Source: Pseudomonadota bacterium (lineage in GTDB: Bacteria > Pseudomonadota > Gammaproteobacteria > Xanthomonadales > Xanthomonadaceae). From it: DNA of 64,000 nt. Made by a program: the position numbers and the translations under genes. This document shows, in pieces, positions 40,440 to 52,840 of this stretch. The notes beneath the pieces are model-generated. The model saw only the letters and a list, made by a program, of their open reading frames with translations, did not search any database and was not told the DNA's origin. The DNA lies in contig JAEWGI010000053.1 in assembly GCA_023388355.1 (NCBI GenBank), positions 28,080 to 92,079 on the forward strand, in the 5' to 3' direction. Each line of letters begins with the position of its first letter. Positions within the stretch are counted from its first letter, which is position 1.

Positions 40440-43031
40440 ATGTTGGAAGCCTATCGCCACCACGTGGCCGAACGCGCAGCGCTCGGCATCCCCGCGCTGC
40501 CGCTGAGCGCGCAGCAGACGGCCGACCTGATCGAGCTGCTGAAGAACCCGCCGGCCGGCGAGGAGCAGTTCCTGCTCGAACTGCTGACCCAGCGCGTGCC
40601 CGCGGGCGTGGACGATGCCGCCAAGGTCAAGGCCTCCTACCTGGCCGCGCTGGCCTTCGGCAGCGAGACCAGTGCGCTGATCAGCCGCGAGCGCGCCACC
40701 GAGCTGCTGGGCACCATGCTGGGGGGCTACAACGTCGCGCCGCTGGTCGAATTGCTCGACGACGCCACGCTCGGCCCGGTTGCCGCCGAGGGCCTGAAGC
40801 ACACGCTGCTGGTGTTCGACGCCTTCCACGACGTCGAGGAGAAGGCGAAGGCCGGCAATGCCAACGCCAAGGCCGTGCTGCAGAGCTGGGCCGACGCCGA
40901 GTGGTTCACCTCGAAGCCGCAAGTTCCGGAGTCGATGACCATCACCGTGTTCAAGGTGCCGGGCGAGACCAATACCGACGACCTGTCGCCGGCGCCCGAC
41001 GCCACCACGCGCCCCGACATCCCGATGCACGCGCTGGCGATGCTGAAGAACAAGCGCCCCGACGCGCCGTTCGTGCCCGAGGAAGACGGCAAGCGCGGCC
41101 CGATCCAGGAGATCCTCTCGCTCAAGGACAAGGGCCACCTGGTCGCCTACGTCGGCGACGTGGTCGGCACCGGATCGAGCCGCAAGTCGGCCACCAACTC
41201 GGTGCTGTGGTGGACCGGCGAGGACATCCCCTACATCCCGAACAAGCGCTTCGGCGGCGTCTGCCTGGGCTCGAAGATCGCCCCGATCTTCTACAACACC
41301 ATGGAAGACGCCGGCGCGCTGCCGATCGAGCTCGACGTCTCGCAGATGCACCACGGCGACGTGGTCGAGCTGCGTCCCTACGAAGGCAAGGCGCTCAAGG
41401 ACGGCGAAGTGATCGCCGAGTTCCAGGTCAAGTCCGAGGTGCTGTTCGACGAGGTGCGCGCCGGCGGCCGCATCCCGCTGATCATCGGCCGCGGCCTGAC
41501 CGCCCGGGCTCGCGAGTCGCTGGGCCTGCCGCCCGCCGACCTGTTCCGCCAGCCCGCCGCCCCGGCCGACACCGGCAAGGGCTTCACCTTGGCGCAGAAG
41601 ATGGTCGGCCGCGCCTGCGGTCTGCCGGAGGGGCAGGGCGTGCGCCCGGGCACCTACTGCGAGCCGAAGATGACCACCGTGGGCTCGCAGGACACCACTG
41701 GCCCGATGACCCGAGACGAGCTCAAGGACCTGGCCTGCCTGGGCTTCTCGTCCGACCTGGTGATGCAGAGCTTCTGCCACACCGCCGCGTATCCAAAGCC
41801 GGTGGACGTGAAGACCCACCACACCCTCCCGGAATTCATCTCCACCCGCGGCGGCGTTTCGCTGCGCCCGGGCGACGGCATCATCCACAGCTGGCTCAAC
41901 CGCATGCTGCTGCCCGACACCGTCGGCACCGGCGGCGACAGCCACACCCGCTTCCCGATCGGCATCTCGTTCCCGGCCGGTTCCGGCCTGGTCGCGTTCG
42001 CCGCGGCCACCGGCGTCATGCCGCTGGACATGCCCGAGTCGGTGCTGGTGCGCTTCAAGGGCAAGCTGCAGCCTGGCGTGACCCTGCGCGACCTGGTGCA
42101 CGCGATTCCGCTCTACGCCATCAAGGCCGGCCTGCTGACGGTCGCCAAGCAGGGCAAGAAGAACATCTTCTCCGGCCGAATCCTCGAGATCGAGGGCCTG
42201 CCGGAGCTGAAGATCGAGCAGGCCTTCGAACTCGCCGACGCCTCCGCCGAGCGCTCCGCCGCCGGCTGCACGGTGCGGCTGGACAAGGCCCCGATCATCG
42301 AGTACCTCAACAGCAACATCGTCCTGCTCAAGTGGATGATCGCCGAGGGCTACGCCGACGCGCGCACCCTGCAGCGCCGCATCGACAAGATGGAGCAGTG
42401 GCTGGCGGATCCGCAGCTGCTCGAGCCCGACGCCGACGCGGAGTACGCCGCGGTGATCGAGATCGACCTGAACGACATCGTCGAGCCGATCGTGTGCTGC
42501 CCGAACGACCCTGACGACGCCAAGACCCTGTCCGAGGTCGCCGGCGACAGGATCGACGAGGTCTTCATCGGCTCGTGCATGACCAACATCGGCCACTTCC
42601 GCGCGGCCGCCAAGCTGCTGGAAGGCAAGCGCGATATCCCCACGCGCCTGTGGGTCGCCCCGCCGACCAAGATGGACGCCGCCGAGCTGACCAAGGAAGG
42701 CCACTACGGCACCTTCGGCACCGCCGGCGCGCGCATGGAGATGCCGGGCTGCTCGCTGTGCATGGGCAACCAGGCCCAGGTGCGCGAGGGCGCGACGGTG
42801 ATGTCGACCAGCACCCGCAACTTCCCCAACCGCCTGGGCCGCGGCGCCAACGTCTACCTCGGCTCGGCGGAACTGGCCGCGATCTGCTCGCGGCTGGGCC
42901 GGATCCCGACCCGCGAGGAATACCTGGCCGACATCGGCGTGATCAACGACAAGGGCGAGGAGATCTACCGCTACATGAACTTCGACCAGATCGAGGAATA
43001 CCGCGACACCGCGGCAGGCGTCGCGGCCTGA
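40440..43031 (+). CDS. acnB: Aconitate hydratase B / 2-methylisocitrate dehydratase (RpfA)
   Basis: An 863-residue AcnB-type aconitase, called rpfA in X. campestris because it affects DSF-related phenotypes. The N-terminal HEAT-like helical domain ([22 protein letters not shown]) is followed by the swivel domain and the catalytic domains. Cluster cysteines fall in [12 protein letters not shown] and [21 protein letters not shown] site lies about 12 bp before the ATG. In other bacteria AcnB also acts as an iron-responsive RNA-binding protein. A long hairpin follows the stop. Confidence 0.98.
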   Translation: MLEAYRHHVAERAALGIPALPLSAQQTADLIELLKNPPAGEEQFLLELLTQRVPAGVDDAAKVKASYLAALAFGSETSALISRERATELLGTMLGGYNVAPLVELLDDATLGPVAAEGLKHTLLVFDAFHDVEEKAKAGNANAKAVLQSWADAEWFTSKPQVPESMTITVFKVPGETNTDDLSPAPDATTRPDIPMHALAMLKNKRPDAPFVPEEDGKRGPIQEILSLKDKGHLVAYVGDVVGTGSSRKSATNSVLWWTGEDIPYIPNKRFGGVCLGSKIAPIFYNTMEDAGALPIELDVSQMHHGDVVELRPYEGKALKDGEVIAEFQVKSEVLFDEVRAGGRIPLIIGRGLTARARESLGLPPADLFRQPAAPADTGKGFTLAQKMVGRACGLPEGQGVRPGTYCEPKMTTVGSQDTTGPMTRDELKDLACLGFSSDLVMQSFCHTAAYPKPVDVKTHHTLPEFISTRGGVSLRPGDGIIHSWLNRMLLPDTVGTGGDSHTRFPIGISFPAGSGLVAFAAATGVMPLDMPESVLVRFKGKLQPGVTLRDLVHAIPLYAIKAGLLTVAKQGKKNIFSGRILEIEGLPELKIEQAFELADASAERSAAGCTVRLDKAPIIEYLNSNIVLLKWMIAEGYADARTLQRRIDKMEQWLADPQLLEPDADAEYAAVIEIDLNDIVEPIVCCPNDPDDAKTLSEVAGDRIDEVFIGSCMTNIGHFRAAAKLLEGKRDIPTRLWVAPPTKMDAAELTKEGHYGTFGTAGARMEMPGCSLCMGNQAQVREGATVMSTSTRNFPNRLGRGANVYLGSAELAAICSRLGRIPTREEYLADIGVINDKGEEIYRYMNFDQIEEYRDTAAGVAA

Positions 43032-43044
43032 TCGCCGCGGCCGG

Positions 43045-43069
43045 GGAAGCGCCCGCCGCGGGCGCTTCC
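43045..43069 (+). terminator. Strong hairpin after acnB
   Basis: GGAAGCGCCCG-CCG-CGGGCGCTTCC, a perfect 11-bp stem with a 3-nt loop, 14 bp after the acnB TGA. Followed by GGCCTTCG rather than a T-run. Probably the acnB terminator or mRNA 3'-end stabiliser. Confidence 0.5.
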
Positions 43070-43164
43070 GGCCTTCGATGGATCGCCGCGCCGGGCTCAC
43101 CCGACCGGCTCCCGACTGCAGCGTCGCCGCAACCCGCGGCGGCGGCGACCCGCCCGGATTCCAC

Positions 43165-43500
43165 ATGACACATTCCGCTCCGCTTGCCCCCATCGGCAGG
43201 CTGTTCGCCATCGTCGCCCTGGTCGAGGCCGCCACCTGGGCCGGCCTGCTGTTGGGCATGCTGCTCAAGTACGGCACCGGCACGACCGACCTTGGCGTGT
43301 GGCTGTTCGGACGCCTGCACGGCGCCGCCTTCCTGGTCTATGTCGCGATGGCCTTCATTGCCGGCGCCAGGCTGCGCTGGCCGATGTGGGCCCTGCTGCT
43401 GGCGGTGCTGGCCGCCGTCCCGCCGCTGGCGACCCTGCCGCTGGAGCGCTGGTATCGTCGACGCGGGCTGCTCTCGGCCAGCAACGCACAGCGCGACTGA
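43165..43500 (+). CDS. DUF3817 integral membrane protein
   Basis: A 111-residue inner-membrane protein with three hydrophobic helices: LFAIVALVEAATWAGLLLGM, the segment around AAFLVYVAMAFIAGARL, and WALLLAVLAAVPPLATLPL, ending in LERWYRRRGL. The E-A-x-T/S-W motif in helix 1 and the H in helix 2 (LHGAAF) are features of the DUF3817 family. Start at ATG 43165 (MTHSAPLAPIGRL); the frame is open upstream but the extra residues are not family-like. Function unknown. It follows acnB by 133 bp, after a hairpin. Confidence 0.82.
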   Translation: MTHSAPLAPIGRLFAIVALVEAATWAGLLLGMLLKYGTGTTDLGVWLFGRLHGAAFLVYVAMAFIAGARLRWPMWALLLAVLAAVPPLATLPLERWYRRRGLLSASNAQRD

Positions 43501-43813
43501 TCCGCAGGCGTTCGCATCGCAGCCGTCCGCGCTCGTCGGATCTGCTTCACCGCTTTGCCGTTGCCGCGTCAGGATTGCTTCGCAGCTGAAACCCACGGCG
43601 TCGTGCGACCTTCCGCTGTAGGAGCGGCTTCAGCCGCGATCGTCGACGCCGGTTGCCATGTAGCGTCCGCGATATCCGCGCGCATCTGTCGCGGCTGAAG
43701 CCGCTCCCACAGATGTGGATCGACCAACTGCGGATCGACCGGATGCGGATCGACGCTGCGGAACACAGGATTCGCGAATCCGGGTCATGCGCGTGCGCTT
43801 GCCCGATCCCGCG
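43501..43813. other. Intergenic region between DUF3817 gene and hflD
   Basis: A 313-bp convergent gap. It holds an inverted pair of REP units (43618-43710) followed by three partial direct repeats of a GCGGATCGACC word (43716-43760). No coding region is supported. Confidence 0.7.
43618..43710. repeat. Inverted pair of REP elements (GTAGGAGCGGCTTCAGCCGCGA type)
   Basis: Unit 1 (43618-43640) reads GTAGGAGCGGCTTCAGCCGC and on. Unit 2 (43688-43710) is its inverse, GTCGCGGCTGAAGCCGCTCC and on. The 47-bp spacer makes a BIME-like doublet. GTAG-headed palindromes of this kind are dispersed in Xanthomonas, Stenotrophomonas and Pseudomonas and are mobilised by RAYT (TnpA-REP) proteins; none is encoded here. 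The location between convergent genes is typical. Confidence 0.8.
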
Positions 43814-44416
43814 TCAGTCCAGCCAGCTCTCGATCGACTGCTGCATGCCGCGCTTGCGCAGGAACACGTCCCAGACGCTGCCGCCGAGCTGGCGCCAGAG
43901 CACGGCCGAACGCAGGGAGGCGAGGAGGATGGCGCGGATCTCGGCCACCACGCCGGCCTGGCCCAGGTAGTGCGGGTTGCCCTGGACCATCACCTTGGGG
44001 CGCAGGTGGCTGACGGTATCGGCGTACAGGCTGCCCAGCGCGGACAGCACCTCGGGATGGCTGCTGCCCAGGGCATCGGCCCGCGGCTTGAGTTCGACGA
44101 TGCCCTCGTGCACGCGTTCGCCGACCGCGTCGTTGCTGATGAAGCGCCGTTCGAGCTGGGTCACCGACAGCGCCAGCCGCGGCAGCTGCGGGTCGTCGCC
44201 CTGGCTGGCGAGGTAGTCGCGCAGCAGCAGCAGGCCGGGGCGCAGGTTGCGGGCACCGCCATAGACCTCCTCGGGCGAGGAGGCGTCGATCCGGAACACG
44301 CTGTCGAGCGAGGTGTCGAGCACGGCGGCGTCGGCCTGGCCGGTTTCGGCGATGCGCCGCACCTGCCTGAGCGCCTGCACCATTCCGGCCAGGGCGAGGA
44401 CGCGGTCGTCGGTCAT
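43814..44416 (-). CDS. hflD: HflD family protein (high frequency lysogenization protein homolog)
   Basis: A 200-residue protein, close to the family length of about 205. Conserved blocks are [18 protein letters not shown] at the start, [13 protein letters not shown] in the middle, and [21 protein letters not shown] towards the end. E. coli HflD is a peripheral inner-membrane protein that promotes degradation of phage CII. As in E. coli, the gene follows nudJ and mnmA; its ATG overlaps the mnmA stop (ATGA). The usual downstream purB is not here; REP elements and acnB lie beyond. Confidence 0.92.
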   Translation of the reverse strand: MTDDRVLALAGMVQALRQVRRIAETGQADAAVLDTSLDSVFRIDASSPEEVYGGARNLRPGLLLLRDYLASQGDDPQLPRLALSVTQLERRFISNDAVGERVHEGIVELKPRADALGSSHPEVLSALGSLYADTVSHLRPKVMVQGNPHYLGQAGVVAEIRAILLASLRSAVLWRQLGGSVWDVFLRKRGMQQSIESWLD

Positions 44417-45582
44417 GCCGCGATCCCGCGCTGACGCCGCTCCAGCGGCGCATCGGTGGCGGCGATCACCGCGCCGCCCAGGCAGACGTCGCCCTGGTAC
44501 AGCACCACCGACTGGCCGGGCGTGACCGCGCGCTGCGGATTGGCGAACGCGATGTCGAGCTGTCCGCTGGATTCGTCGATGCTCACCTGGCAGGGTTCCT
44601 CCGGTTGCCGGTAACGGGTCTGGGCGGTGCAGTCGAAGCGCCGCGCCGGCGGGCTGTCGCCGATCCAGTGCGCGGGCTCGCTCCACAGCCGGCTCGAAAC
44701 GAGATTGGGGCTGTCGGCGCCCTGGTCAACCACCAGCACGTTGCTGGCCACGTCCTTGCCGACCACGTACCAGGGCGCGGCATCGAAACCGCGCACGCCG
44801 CCGATCTGCAGGCCTTCGCGCTGGCCCAGGGTGAAGTAGAACACGCCGGGGTGGCGGCCCACCACGCGGCCGTCGGGGGTACGGATCTCGCCCTCGCGGG
44901 CGGGCAGGTAGCGCGAGAGGAAGCCGCGGAAGTCGCGCTCGCCGATGAAGCAGATGCCGGTGGAGTCCTTTTTCGCGGCGGTGGGCAGGGCGGCGTCGCG
45001 TGCGATCCGGCGCACTTCGCTCTTGTCCAGCCCGCCGAGCGGGAACAGCGTCGTGGCCAGCTGCGCCTGGCCCAGCTGGTGCAGGAAGTAGCTCTGGTCC
45101 TTGCCGCGGTCGGCCGCGCGCAGCAGCTGCCAGCGCTTGCCCGCCTGCGCCACGCGCGCGTAGTGGCCGGTGGCGATGCGGCTGGCGCCGAGGCCGCGCG
45201 CCGCGTCGAGGAAGTGCCGGAACTTGATCTCGCGGTTGCACAGCACGTCGGGGTTGGGCGTGCGCCCCGCGGCGTATTCGGCCACGAAGTGCTCGAACAC
45301 GCCGCTCCAGTATTCGGCCGAGAAGTCGCGGAAATGGATCGGGATCCCCAGCCGGCCGCTGACCGCGACCGCGTCGCGGCGGTCCTCCTCGGCCCGGCAG
45401 GGTCCGCGGGTGGAGGCGTCGGACGCCTGGCCGGCGTCGGCACCGTCGCCCGGGCCGGGCTCGTCGCTCCAGTTCTGCATGAACAGGCCGGCGATGGCGC
45501 GGCCCGAATCGCGCAGCAGCAGGGCGGCAACCGAGGAATCGACCCCGCCCGACATGCCAACGATGACTTCCGGTGCGCTCAT
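44413..45582 (-). CDS. mnmA: tRNA-specific 2-thiouridylase MnmA
   Basis: A 389-residue enzyme that thiolates U34 of tRNA-Lys, -Glu and -Gln using sulfur relayed from IscS. The PP-loop is SGGVDSS at 11-17. The catalytic cysteines are Cys115 ([10 protein letters not shown]) and Cys211 ([10 protein letters not shown]). An acidic/Gly insert lies at about 40-65. The C-terminal beta-barrel ends with [18 protein letters not shown]. It overlaps nudJ (ATGA) upstream and hflD (ATGA) downstream, so all three are translationally coupled. Confidence 0.97.
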   Translation of the reverse strand: MSAPEVIVGMSGGVDSSVAALLLRDSGRAIAGLFMQNWSDEPGPGDGADAGQASDASTRGPCRAEEDRRDAVAVSGRLGIPIHFRDFSAEYWSGVFEHFVAEYAAGRTPNPDVLCNREIKFRHFLDAARGLGASRIATGHYARVAQAGKRWQLLRAADRGKDQSYFLHQLGQAQLATTLFPLGGLDKSEVRRIARDAALPTAAKKDSTGICFIGERDFRGFLSRYLPAREGEIRTPDGRVVGRHPGVFYFTLGQREGLQIGGVRGFDAAPWYVVGKDVASNVLVVDQGADSPNLVSSRLWSEPAHWIGDSPPARRFDCTAQTRYRQPEEPCQVSIDESSGQLDIAFANPQRAVTPGQSVVLYQGDVCLGGAVIAATDAPLERRQRGIAA

Positions 45583-46058
45583 TCCAGCTGCGCAACCGTG
45601 GCCAGCGGATGGCGCTGGCCTGCGAGGTAGTCGGCCACCACCCGCCAGACCAGCGGGCTGCGGTGGCGTTCGGCGGCGGCGCGCAGCTCCGAGGGCGCCA
45701 TCCACAGCGCGCGCACGATGCCATCGTCGAGCGGCCGCGCCGGATCGTGCGTCAGCGGCTCGGCGGCGAAGGCGAAGCGCAGGTAGTGGCGGCCGCCGGA
45801 ACCGTCCTCCCCCGCCGGCGCTTTCCACTGGTAGGCGCCGATGAAGGCGGTCAGGCGCACGTCCCAGCCGGTTTCCTCGCGGGTTTCGCGCAGCGCGGCA
45901 TCGAGCAGGGTTTCGTCGGGCTCCAGGTGGCCGGCCGGCTGGTTGAGCACCAGCCGGCCCTGGACCCGCTCTTCCACGCACAGCAGCCGGCCATCGTCGA
46001 CCACCACCGTGGCCACGGTGACGTCGGGCTGCCAGAACCGGCCTTCGCGATAGCTCAT
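45579..46058 (-). CDS. nudJ: Nudix hydrolase NudJ-like
   Basis: A 159-residue Nudix protein. The Nudix box spans 43-65 ([20 protein letters not shown] and on) and fits GX5EX7REUXEEXGU. E. coli NudJ hydrolyses HMP-PP and nucleoside phosphates; substrate preference here is inferred from similarity and synteny (nudJ-mnmA-hflD). The start ATG at 46056-46058 gives [16 protein letters not shown]. It overlaps mnmA by four bases and lies 13 bp after the small secreted-protein gene. Confidence 0.93.
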   Translation of the reverse strand: MSYREGRFWQPDVTVATVVVDDGRLLCVEERVQGRLVLNQPAGHLEPDETLLDAALRETREETGWDVRLTAFIGAYQWKAPAGEDGSGGRHYLRFAFAAEPLTHDPARPLDDGIVRALWMAPSELRAAAERHRSPLVWRVVADYLAGQRHPLATVAQLE

Positions 46059-46071
46059 CGGGCGCGTGTCC

Positions 46072-46551
46072 TCACAGTTCGTCGCGATCGCCGCTGAGCT
46101 CGATTTCCTTGTTGTCGGCGATCTCGGCCGCGATGTCCAGCGCGGCCTCGAGCTGGGCGGCGTCGACGCTGTCGGGCAGCTTGATGACGAAGTACAGCGC
46201 GTCGCCGGCGATCTCCCAGGCGCCGAACTTCTGCTGCCGGCTGTCCTCGAGCAGTGCCAGCGCCCTGGCGCCGTCCACGCCGTCGCGGTCCAGCCGCGCG
46301 GCGGGCGCGAACACCTCGCGGATCCGGAAGCCGCCGATGGTTTCGGTACCGCCGGACACGAACGCCAGCTGGGTGCGACCTTCGCCGGTGAAGCTGTAGG
46401 TGATCTTGTAGTCGCCGTCCTCGTCGACCACGTAGCGCACGCCACGGGCATCCAGGCGCGAGGCGACCGAAGCATCGGCCAGGGCCGGCGCGGCGGGCAG
46501 GGCGCAGAGCACAAGTACCGAACACAGTGCGAAACGGGTGCGAAGCGGCAT
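46072..46551 (-). CDS. Secreted protein of unknown function (159 aa)
   Basis: The N-terminal signal peptide (RTRFALCSVLVLCALPAAPALA, cleavage after about residue 25) is followed by a mature domain of about 134 residues. That domain contains DASVASRLDARGVRYVVDED, GDYKITYSF and the C-terminal LEAALDIAAEIADNKEIEL. The pattern of alternating strands and a final helix is reminiscent of the small YbjN-like fold, but I cannot assign it securely. First gene of the minus operon with nudJ, mnmA and hflD; 13-bp gap to nudJ. Probably periplasmic. Confidence 0.78.
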   Translation of the reverse strand: MPLRTRFALCSVLVLCALPAAPALADASVASRLDARGVRYVVDEDGDYKITYSFTGEGRTQLAFVSGGTETIGGFRIREVFAPAARLDRDGVDGARALALLEDSRQQKFGAWEIAGDALYFVIKLPDSVDAAQLEAALDIAAEIADNKEIELSGDRDEL

Positions 46552-46649
46552 GGGTGGGTCCCCCCTGGGTGTGGAACGGGGATTGTCTCGCGGCCGGCGC
46601 CGGATAGTCCATGCCGGGGGCGGATGACCGACGCATCACTCCACCTTCG

Positions 46650-46664
46650 TATAATGAAGCGATG
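46650..46664 (+). promoter_or_regulatory. TATAAT 6 bp before the clpS start codon (leaderless candidate)
   Basis: A perfect TATAAT at 46650-46655 ends 6 bp before the ATG at 46662. Transcription starting 6-7 nt after the hexamer would begin at or within one base of the ATG. No Shine-Dalgarno sequence fits in the interval. Confidence 0.5.
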
Positions 46665-46982
46665 ACCCGAAAGCATGCGCCCGACCACGAACACGGCACC
46701 GTGGTGGAAACCGGCAAGCCCGAACTGGCGCGGCCGCCGCTGTTTTCCGTCCTGTTGCTGAACGACGATTACACCCCGATGGACTTCGTGATCGACGTGC
46801 TGGTGCGGTTTTTCGCCATGGACCTGGAAAAGGCCACCCAGGTCATGCTCCACGTCCATACCCGCGGGCGCGGCGTCTGCGGGGTCTACAGCCGGGAAGT
46901 GGCCGAGTCCAAGGTCGCCCAGGTGAACGAATATTCCCGGCTCAACCAGCACCCCTTGCTCTGCACCATGGAAAAGGCCTAA
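46662..46982 (+). CDS. clpS: ATP-dependent Clp protease adaptor ClpS
   Basis: A 106-residue adaptor that binds N-end rule substrates and delivers them to ClpAP. Signatures: [20 protein letters not shown] (Asn-Asp that contact the N-degron), [16 protein letters not shown] and the C-terminal LLCTMEKA. The start ATG lies right after a TATAAT hexamer, suggesting leaderless expression. clpA follows by 79 bp on the same strand. The N-end rule enzyme Aat is encoded nearby at 52027. Confidence 0.97.
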   Translation: MTRKHAPDHEHGTVVETGKPELARPPLFSVLLLNDDYTPMDFVIDVLVRFFAMDLEKATQVMLHVHTRGRGVCGVYSREVAESKVAQVNEYSRLNQHPLLCTMEKA

Positions 46983-47061
46983 AAGGGCCACAGGGCCGGG
47001 GCATGGAAAAGCCGGAATCGCGGCCCCATACAGGCCGCAGTTCCCCGGAGGCGATCGCCCC

Positions 47062-49344
<2,283 letters not shown>

Positions 49345-49670
49345 CGCGATCGATGGTCGGAACGGGCTCAACGGCGTGTTGCGGCCGGGGATCGTCCGCG
49401 GGTCCCGTCGTGGCGCCGGATCGTCGACCCGCAAAGGCGGCAATCCAGCGGCTTCGGGTATTCGGATAACGAGGCGCAGGATTCCCGCTTTCGCAAGGGA
49501 TGTCCGGATATCGTGCTTGCCGAGGTGGGCGCATCCCTGCGTGACTTCCATGGGCGCAACTGTCAGCGCAGGACGATGCAGGCAGGCGGACGACCGCCGC
49601 CCAGTCGACGCCGGGCTTTCGGTTCGGCGTCGCGCTGGAAACGCCTGGCGGGCAGCGTTCCGGCAAGTAG
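49345..49670. other. Convergent intergenic region with a degenerate REP-like pair
   Basis: A 326-bp gap between clpA and the DUF885 gene. At 49420-49497 a degenerate CCCGCGAAAGCGGGAATCCAG-type element (CCCGCAAAGGCGGCAATCCA) is paired with an inverted ATTCCCGCTTTCGC. No gene is supported in the rest. Confidence 0.5.
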
Positions 49671-51524
49671 TCAGTCAGCAGCCTGCAGTGCGATCCACTG
49701 CTCCACGCGACGCTCCAGCAGGTTCATCGGCAGGGCGCCGCCGCCGAGGACGGCATCGTGGAAGCCGCGGATGTCGAAGCGCTCGCCCAGCTCGTCCTCG
49801 GCCCGGCGGCGCAGCTCCTGGATGCGGATCATGCCGATCTTGTAGGCCGTGGCCTGGCCCGGCCAGGTGATGTAGCGCTGGACTTCCGAGCGCACCGAGG
49901 CGTCGGGTATGGCGGTGTTGGCCTTGAAGTAGTCCACCGCCTGCTGCTCCGTCCAGCCCTTGGCATGCAGGCCGGTGTCCACCACCAGCCGCACCGCGCG
50001 CCATAGTTCGCTGCTCAGCCGGCCGTACTCCGAATACGGATCCTGGTAGGTGCCGGGCATCTCGCGCGCCAGCCACTCCGCATACAGGCCCCAGCCCTCG
50101 CTGTAGGCGGTCGAGCGCGCCTGGGTGCGGAACTCGGGCACGCCGGTCAGCTCCTGCGCGATCGAGATCTGCATGTGGTGGCCCGGCAGGCCCTCGTGGT
50201 AGGCGATGACTTCCAGTTCGGGTTTCGGCATCGCGTCCATGTCCGACAGGTGCGCGTAGTACACGCCCGGCCGCGAACCGTCCGGCGCGCCGGGCATGTA
50301 GTGCTGGGCGCCGCCGGGCTGCTCGCGGAACTCCTCCACGCGCCTGACCACCAGGTCCGCCTTCGGCAGCAGGCCGAAGTACTGCGGCAGCACCTTCTTG
50401 ATGTTGTCGATCACGCGGGTGGCGTCGTCGATGTAGGCCTGGCGGCCGGCGTCGGTGTCGGGATACCTGAGCTTCGGATCGGTGGCGATATGGCGGAAGA
50501 AGGCCTGCAGGTCGCCCTCGAAGCCGACCCGCTGCATCAGCGCCTCCATCTCGCCGTGGATGCGCGCGACCTCGTCCAGGCCGATCCGATGCACGGCCTG
50601 TGCGTCGAGGTCGGTGCTGGTATGCAGGCGCAGCTGGTTGCGGTAGTAGTCGGCGCCGTCGGGCTGGGTGCTGCCGACGCCGGCGGGATTCTCGACCGCC
50701 TTGGCCTGGTCGGCCTCGGCCCATGCCACCAGGTCGCGGTAGGCAGGCTGTACCTTGTCCAGCAGCGCCTGGCGCGCCTGCGCCTTGAGTTCGGCCGCAC
50801 GCGCGGCGTCGATGGTGCCGGCCTCGAGCAGGCCCTCGGCCTTGGCCTGCAGGTCGGCCCACAGCGCCGAGTCCTTGCCCTCGCCGAACGGCGCGCCGGT
50901 GATCACCGCGTGCGCCTCGCGCAGCACGCCCTCGTAGGCGAAGCGCGGCATGCGATAGCCGTCCCCGGCGTTGCGGCGCGCGAGTTCCAGCATCTGGCCC
51001 ATGGCGCGCTGCAGTTCCGACAGGCGCGCGATATAGGCCTGGTAGTCGGCTTCGGTCTCGACCTTGTGGAAGTTGATCAGGAAGGTCGGCAGGAACGACT
51101 GCGCGCCCTGCATCTGGTTGAACACGTAGACGTTGCGCCGGTACGCGTTGGCCGTCGCCGCGTTCTCGTACTGCAGCTTCCACAGGTCCCAGGACAGCCT
51201 GGTCTCGTCGTCGAGCGCGTCGCGGTCGAAGTTCGCCTCCATTTCCGCGACCGTGGCCCTGTGCCACGCCAGCTGCGCGTCACGGGCCTGTTCCGACATG
51301 TCGTCGAGCTGGTCGTAGAGCTCCTTGCGGCCCAGGAAGGTGAGCGCGATCGGGCTGAACTGCAGCTGCTGCTCGTACTTGTCGGCAAACCAGGCGTTGA
51401 GCCGCTGGCTCTCGCTCTGCGCGGCCTCGACGGCCGGCGCTTGCTCGTGGGCGAGGGCGACCGGGGCGGCCATCGCGAGCGTGATGGACAGGGCGAGGGC
51501 GCGGACCAGGGCGGACCTGTGCAT
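49671..51524 (-). CDS. Secreted DUF885-family protein (putative metal-dependent hydrolase)
   Basis: A 617-residue exported protein with a signal peptide (LVRALALSITLAMAAPVALA, cleaved near 25). The DUF885 core is recognised by EVIAYHEGLPGHHMQISIAQ with its HExxH-like HEGLPGHH site, followed by ARSTAYSEGWGLYAEWLARE and a late ITWPGQATAYKIGM. The fold resembles M32/M3-like alpha-helical metallopeptidases, and members are thought to be periplasmic peptidases; activity is inferred. Start at ATG 51522-51524 with GGAGAG upstream. It is separated from infA by 155 bp on the same strand. Confidence 0.9.
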   Translation of the reverse strand: MHRSALVRALALSITLAMAAPVALAHEQAPAVEAAQSESQRLNAWFADKYEQQLQFSPIALTFLGRKELYDQLDDMSEQARDAQLAWHRATVAEMEANFDRDALDDETRLSWDLWKLQYENAATANAYRRNVYVFNQMQGAQSFLPTFLINFHKVETEADYQAYIARLSELQRAMGQMLELARRNAGDGYRMPRFAYEGVLREAHAVITGAPFGEGKDSALWADLQAKAEGLLEAGTIDAARAAELKAQARQALLDKVQPAYRDLVAWAEADQAKAVENPAGVGSTQPDGADYYRNQLRLHTSTDLDAQAVHRIGLDEVARIHGEMEALMQRVGFEGDLQAFFRHIATDPKLRYPDTDAGRQAYIDDATRVIDNIKKVLPQYFGLLPKADLVVRRVEEFREQPGGAQHYMPGAPDGSRPGVYYAHLSDMDAMPKPELEVIAYHEGLPGHHMQISIAQELTGVPEFRTQARSTAYSEGWGLYAEWLAREMPGTYQDPYSEYGRLSSELWRAVRLVVDTGLHAKGWTEQQAVDYFKANTAIPDASVRSEVQRYITWPGQATAYKIGMIRIQELRRRAEDELGERFDIRGFHDAVLGGGALPMNLLERRVEQWIALQAAD

Positions 51525-51679
51525 GGGGGGCTCTCCGGAAGGGGTGCCCGGAGCATAGGCGCACGCGGCCGGCCCCGCCACGGGACTGACGGCAGGGGCG
51601 GGCATCGATGCGGGTCGTGCGGCTTTCCGGGGGAAAGCGCGGAGCGGCACCGGCGCGGCTGCGCGCCCGGCGGCGCGGG

Positions 51680-51898
51680 CTACTTCATGCGGTAGGTGAT
51701 GCGACCCTTGGTGAGGTCGTAGGGCGTCATCTCGACCTTGACCCGGTCGCCGGTCAGGATGCGGATGTAGTTCTTGCGCATGCGTCCGGAGATATGCGCA
51801 ATGATCTCGTGGCCGTTCTCGAGCTTCACCCGGAACATGGTGTTCGGGAGGGTTTCGGAGATCGTGCCTTCGAATTCGATGACGTCGTCTTTCGCCAT
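51680..51898 (-). CDS. infA: Translation initiation factor IF-1
   Basis: A 72-residue S1/OB-fold protein that occupies the ribosomal A site during initiation. The whole sequence matches the family: [19 protein letters not shown], then [12 protein letters not shown] and [20 protein letters not shown], ending [13 protein letters not shown]. It is 128 bp downstream of aat, as in the conserved clpS-clpA-infA-aat neighbourhood of gammaproteobacteria, here with a DUF885 gene inserted between clpA and infA. Confidence 0.98.
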   Translation of the reverse strand: MAKDDVIEFEGTISETLPNTMFRVKLENGHEIIAHISGRMRKNYIRILTGDRVKVEMTPYDLTKGRITYRMK

Positions 51899-52026
51899 TC
51901 GTCCTGTTGCCGGTGGTTTGGGGGATGCGGCGCCTGCCGCGAAAAAAGCAGGCCATTCTGACATGCCGGCGCGGCCGGATGCAAAAATTCGCCGATGCCG
52001 CAGGGCAGTCGCCCGCCGGCGAGCGG

Positions 52027-52776
52027 TCAGGACCGGCCCAGCAGATGCACGGGGCGCATCCCGAAGTGCTCCGTCCAGGGGCCCGGATCGCCAGGGGCTT
52101 CGACCAGTCGTTGCAGCGTCCCGACGAAGCGCTCGCGCGGCACCCGCGTGCCGCCCAGGGAGGCCAGGTGGGCGGTTTCGACCTGGGCATCGATCCATGG
52201 CCAGCCCCTTGCCTGCAGCCACGCGGCGAGCGACGCAAGCGCGACCTTGGAACCTCCGGGCGCGCCGCTGAACATGCTTTCTCCGAAGAACATCCGGCCG
52301 ATGGCCACCCCGTAGAGCCCGCCGACCATGGCCGCGCCGGGTTCGGGCCCGGCGAAAACCTCGATGCTGTGGGCGTGGCCGAGCGTGTGCAGGTGCAGGT
52401 AGGCCGCGTGCATGTCGGCGGTGATCCAGGTGCCGCGCTGTCCGGCCCGCGGCGCCGTGGCGCAGCGCTCGATCACCTGCCCGAACGCGCTGTCGGCGCG
52501 TGCGATCCAGGGCGACGACCGCAGCCTGCGCCGGAAGCGGGAGGACAGGCGCACCGCGCCGGTGGGGAACACCATGCGCGGATCCGGCGACCACCACAGG
52601 ATCGGCTGATCCCCCGAATACCACGGGAAGATGCCGAGGCGGTAGGCATTGAGCAATCGCGTCGGCGAGAGATCGCCACCCCAGGCGAGCAGGCCATCGG
52701 GCGCGGTCAATGCGTGTCGCGGATGCGGGAAGGCAGCATCGGGGTCGTCGTCGAGACGGGGGATCTGCAGGCTCAC
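52027..52776 (-). CDS. aat: Leucyl/phenylalanyl-tRNA-protein transferase Aat
   Basis: A 249-residue enzyme that adds Leu or Phe to proteins with N-terminal Lys/Arg, marking them for ClpS-ClpAP. Signature blocks: [40 protein letters not shown], then [19 protein letters not shown]. The start is a GTG ([11 protein letters not shown]). Functionally tied to clpS-clpA at 46662-49344. Lies between infA and a GNAT-like gene on the same strand. Confidence 0.97.
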   Translation of the reverse strand: MSLQIPRLDDDPDAAFPHPRHALTAPDGLLAWGGDLSPTRLLNAYRLGIFPWYSGDQPILWWSPDPRMVFPTGAVRLSSRFRRRLRSSPWIARADSAFGQVIERCATAPRAGQRGTWITADMHAAYLHLHTLGHAHSIEVFAGPEPGAAMVGGLYGVAIGRMFFGESMFSGAPGGSKVALASLAAWLQARGWPWIDAQVETAHLASLGGTRVPRERFVGTLQRLVEAPGDPGPWTEHFGMRPVHLLGRS

Positions 52777-52840
52777 CGGGGCATTGTAGGGCCGGCCGGG
52801 CAGCGCATCGGCTGCTGCGGGAGCGGGCGGCCCGGCCGGG

